From Bacillus sp. UNC41MFS5 (GTDB lineage Bacteria; Bacillota; Bacilli; Bacillales_B; DSM-18226): a stretch of DNA of 47,196 nucleotides. Of the stretch, positions 43,590-47,196 are shown in pieces. Position 1 is the stretch's first letter; the number at the start of each line of letters is the position of its first letter. The notes beneath the pieces are model-generated. The model was not told the origin of the DNA. It did no database searches and worked only from the letters and a program-made list of their open reading frames with translations. The translations under genes and the position numbers were made by a program. Location of the stretch: NCBI RefSeq assembly GCF_000686805.1, contig NZ_JMLP01000027.1, positions 1 through 47,196 of the forward strand. Direction: 5' to 3'.

Positions 43590-44884
43590 TGTTCCAGACA
43601 TTCTCCAATTTTATGCGCGTGGGTGAGATAAGACGTAAGATCATATTCACCCTTTTAATGTTAGTCGTATTTCGATTAGGTACATTTATCCCAGTACCCA
43701 ATGTTAATGCTGATGTACTAGCTAACCAAGATAAGCTAAGTGTTTTCGGTATATTAAATACTTTTGGCGGTGGAGCATTAAAACAATTCTCCATCTTTGC
43801 AATGGGTATCATGCCGTACATTACAGCTTCGATTATTATTCAACTCCTTCAAATGGACGTTGTACCGAAATTTACAGAATGGTCTAAGCAAGGTGAATCA
43901 GGTCGTCGTAAGATTGCCCAATTTACTCGTTATTTTACTGTCGTTCTTGGATTTATCCAAGCATTAGGTATGTCCTACGGTTTTAATAACTTAGCTAGCG
44001 GCCAGTTGATTGAAAATCCTGGAATTGGTACTTATTTATTGATTGCGGTTGTTTTAACAGCTGGTACATCATTTTTAATGTGGTTAGGGGAACAGATTAC
44101 CGAAAAAGGTGTTGGTAATGGAATTTCTATTATCATCTTTGCCGGGATCGTGGCTGGAATGCCATCCACTATTAATCAAATCTATGTGCAACAATTTGAG
44201 AATGCAGGGGAAGCATTATTCTTACGTATTGTTACGGTAATTCTAATCGCACTAGCGGTTGTTGCTATCGTAGTTGGTGTTATCTTTATCCAACAAGCAA
44301 ATCGTAAGATACCTATTCAATATGCAAAACGCGTAGTAGCTGGTCGTAATCCAGTTGGAGGACAATCCACTCACATGCCATTAAAAGTTAATGCTGCGGG
44401 TGTTATTCCAGTTATCTTTGCCGTTTCATTTATTGTAACGCCTAGAACGGTTGCGTCATTCTTCCCAACGAATGATGTAACACTTTGGATTACTAAAGTA
44501 TTTGATTATACTCATCCAATCGGGATGACTTTATATGCGGCATTAATTATCGCGTTCACTTATTTCTATGCTTTTATTCAAGTTAACCCTGAACAAGCAG
44601 CGGAGAACTTACAAAAGCAAAGCGGCTATATTCCTGGAATTCGTCCAGGAAAGAGTACGCAAGAATACCTAACGCGCGTCTTATACCGTTTAACTTTTGT
44701 CGGTGCACTCTTCCTTGCAGTTATTGCGGTATTGCCGATGTTATTTATTTCAATAGCTAACCTTCCGCAATCAGCTCAAATCGGTGGAACAAGTTTGTTA
44801 ATCGTCGTCGGTGTTGCACTTGATACGATGAAACAACTTGAAGCACAATTAGTTAAACGTCATTATAAAGGATTTATTAAGTAA
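43589..44884 (+). CDS. secY: Preprotein translocase subunit SecY
   Basis: SecY is the protein-conducting channel. About ten hydrophobic membrane segments can be followed through the 431 aa. The plug/pore region after the first segment (GGGALKQFSIFAMGIMPYITASIIIQLLQ) and the cytosolic loop GIRPGKSTQEYL that contacts SecA/ribosome are present. The start overlaps the rplO stop by one base (TAATG). SecE is at 17181. Confidence 0.97.
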   Translation: MFQTFSNFMRVGEIRRKIIFTLLMLVVFRLGTFIPVPNVNADVLANQDKLSVFGILNTFGGGALKQFSIFAMGIMPYITASIIIQLLQMDVVPKFTEWSKQGESGRRKIAQFTRYFTVVLGFIQALGMSYGFNNLASGQLIENPGIGTYLLIAVVLTAGTSFLMWLGEQITEKGVGNGISIIIFAGIVAGMPSTINQIYVQQFENAGEALFLRIVTVILIALAVVAIVVGVIFIQQANRKIPIQYAKRVVAGRNPVGGQSTHMPLKVNAAGVIPVIFAVSFIVTPRTVASFFPTNDVTLWITKVFDYTHPIGMTLYAALIIAFTYFYAFIQVNPEQAAENLQKQSGYIPGIRPGKSTQEYLTRVLYRLTFVGALFLAVIAVLPMLFISIANLPQSAQIGGTSLLIVVGVALDTMKQLEAQLVKRHYKGFIK

Positions 44885-44885
44885 A

Positions 44886-45591
<706 letters not shown>

Positions 45592-45592
<1 letters not shown>

Positions 45593-45693
45593 TGACCATA
45601 AGTAAATCCGTACGAACGACTCTCGACCATCTCTTCACTAAGATTCAAAAGTATGTGAAAGCAAATAGCTTTTCTATTGTACGGAGTATGTAG
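45592..45693 (+). other. Short ORF overlapping the adk stop, possible trace of map
   Basis: An ATG overlaps the adk stop (TAATG) exactly where map starts in relatives, and the first residues MTISKS resemble the usual Map start MIICKT. The frame then loses all likeness and stops after 33 codons. It may be a remnant of a deleted map gene or chance. I do not claim that it is translated. Confidence 0.25.
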
Positions 45694-45850
45694 GACCGAG
45701 AGTTGGGCAAGACTTACATGAGGAATTAATTTATTCCTAATTATGTAGAATTTACTTGCGGACAGAAGAAGAACAATATGTTAATATTATAAGGTTGCTA
45801 TTTGTGTACGAATAAGAAGAGTTGTATTGTATTTACAATTTTTGAATTGA
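45607..45850. other. adk-infA intergenic region with interleaved repeats
   Basis: TCCGTACGA (45607-45615) matches TTGTACGGA (45677-45685) as an inverted pair allowing one G-U. ACTCTCG (45619-45625) matches CGAGAGT (45697-45703). The pairs are interleaved, not nested. Further on, ATGTAGG (45688-45694) can pair with CTTACAT. I found no convincing sigma-A promoter; TTGTGT (45802-45807) with TATTGT (45825-45830) is a weak candidate. Confidence 0.4.
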
Positions 45851-45867
45851 GAAGGGAGACGAGATCG

Positions 45868-46238
<371 letters not shown>

Positions 46239-46262
46239 TTTTGAAGGAGGTGCGCATTTTCT

Positions 46263-46628
46263 ATGGCACGTATTGCTGGTGTAGATATTCCACGTGAAAA
46301 ACGTGTAGTTATCTCTTTAACATACATTTATGGAATTGGTAAAAACACTGCACAAAAAGTATTAGCAGAAGCTGGTGTTTCTGAAGATACACGTGTACGT
46401 GATTTAACAGAAGACGAATTAAACAAAATCCGTGACATCATCGACAAGTTAAAAGTTGAAGGTGACCTTCGCCGTGAAATTTCTCTTAACATTAAGCGTT
46501 TAATGGAAATCGGCTGCTACCGCGGATTACGTCATCGTCGTGGTTTACCAGTTCGTGGACAAAATACGAAAAACAACGCTCGTACTCGCAAAGGTCCTCG
46601 TAAGACTGTAGCGAACAAGAAGAAGTAA
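46263..46628 (+). CDS. rpsM: 30S ribosomal protein S13
   Basis: S13 forms head-to-body and intersubunit bridges and contacts P-site tRNA with its basic tail. [25 protein letters not shown] and [29 protein letters not shown] (in parts) are typical. 121 aa. GAAGGAGGTG precedes ATG. Confidence 0.97.
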   Translation: MARIAGVDIPREKRVVISLTYIYGIGKNTAQKVLAEAGVSEDTRVRDLTEDELNKIRDIIDKLKVEGDLRREISLNIKRLMEIGCYRGLRHRRGLPVRGQNTKNNARTRKGPRKTVANKKK

Positions 46629-46649
46629 TCGGCAAAGGAGGTAATTTAA

Positions 46650-47039
<390 letters not shown>

Positions 47040-47196
47040 TTTTTCTGTATAGATTCTGTATCATATGTCTATAATGGGATATGATATTAATTTTTTGCAC
47101 TCTTACAGAAGATTTATTCCAGTTGTTGTGCACAAAACGGGAACGTATACATGGGGACTTTAATTAGTATACAAGCTAATTTGAAGTTTCGACGTT
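47040..47196 (+). other. Leader region before the expected rpoA
   Basis: No gene starts within these 157 bases. TATAAT at 47070-47075 lacks a good -35. TTGTGCACAA (47126-47135) is a perfect 10-bp palindrome, and GTATAC occurs twice further on. The rpoA start must lie beyond 47196. Confidence 0.5.

Overview
The window is a core chromosomal segment of a low-GC Gram-positive bacterium of the Bacillaceae (Bacillus/Neobacillus-like). The basis is gene order, strong Shine-Dalgarno sites of the AGGAGG type, TTG/GTG starts, sigma-A type promoters, and proteins that read almost word for word like their Bacillus subtilis counterparts. Every gene is on the + strand. The species cannot be fixed from sequence alone.

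Layout. (1) 1-651: a five-copy tandem repeat of about 52 bp, a terminator-like hairpin, and the promoter plus CtsR operator of the next operon. (2) 652-8062: ctsR-mcsA-mcsB-clpC (class III heat-shock regulation and arginine-phosphorylation-directed proteolysis), a terminator with two repeat-like hairpin elements, then radA-disA (DNA repair and c-di-AMP synthesis). (3) 8254-12070: yacL, ispD, ispF (isoprenoid precursors) and gltX. (4) 12071-16156: a cysteine T-box leader, then cysE-cysS-mrnC-rlmB-rae1. (5) 16160-18033: sigH under its own promoter, then rpmG-secE-nusG. (6) 18040-20710: rplK, rplA, rplJ and rplL with structured leaders. (7) 20788-28930: rsmC-like methyltransferase, rpoB and rpoC, ending in a strong terminator. 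(8) 28952-33842: the str operon rplGB-rpsL-rpsG-fusA-tuf. (9) 34188 to the window end: the S10/spc/alpha cluster from rpsJ through secY, adk, infA, rpmJ, rpsM and rpsK. rpoA should follow just outside.

The genes mostly make and control the gene-expression machinery: ribosomal proteins, RNA polymerase beta and beta-prime, NusG, elongation factors, two aminoacyl-tRNA synthetases, rRNA maturation enzymes and the Sec translocon (SecE, SecY). Stress control (CtsR, McsA/B, ClpC), c-di-AMP and the sporulation/transition sigma factor SigH are attached to it. I see no phage, insertion sequence, CRISPR array, toxin-antitoxin or defence system. The most informative content beyond the conserved genes is regulatory RNA between genes: the T-box, paired GTGGGAG...CCAC motifs before rplK and rplA, mutually exclusive hairpins before rpsL and tuf, a promoter followed at once by a terminator before nusG, and a hairpin between the nusG Shine-Dalgarno and its start. 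The other notable point is that map, expected between adk and infA, is absent.

Start codons were reassigned where the longest reading frame ran through an obvious Shine-Dalgarno site (mcsA, yacL, gltX, cysE, rlmB, sigH, rplK, rsmC, rpoB, rpoC, rplGB, rpsG, rplD, rpmC, rplX, infA). rpmG and rpmJ were found by direct reading. Comparisons with B. subtilis are from memory of those proteins, not from a search.
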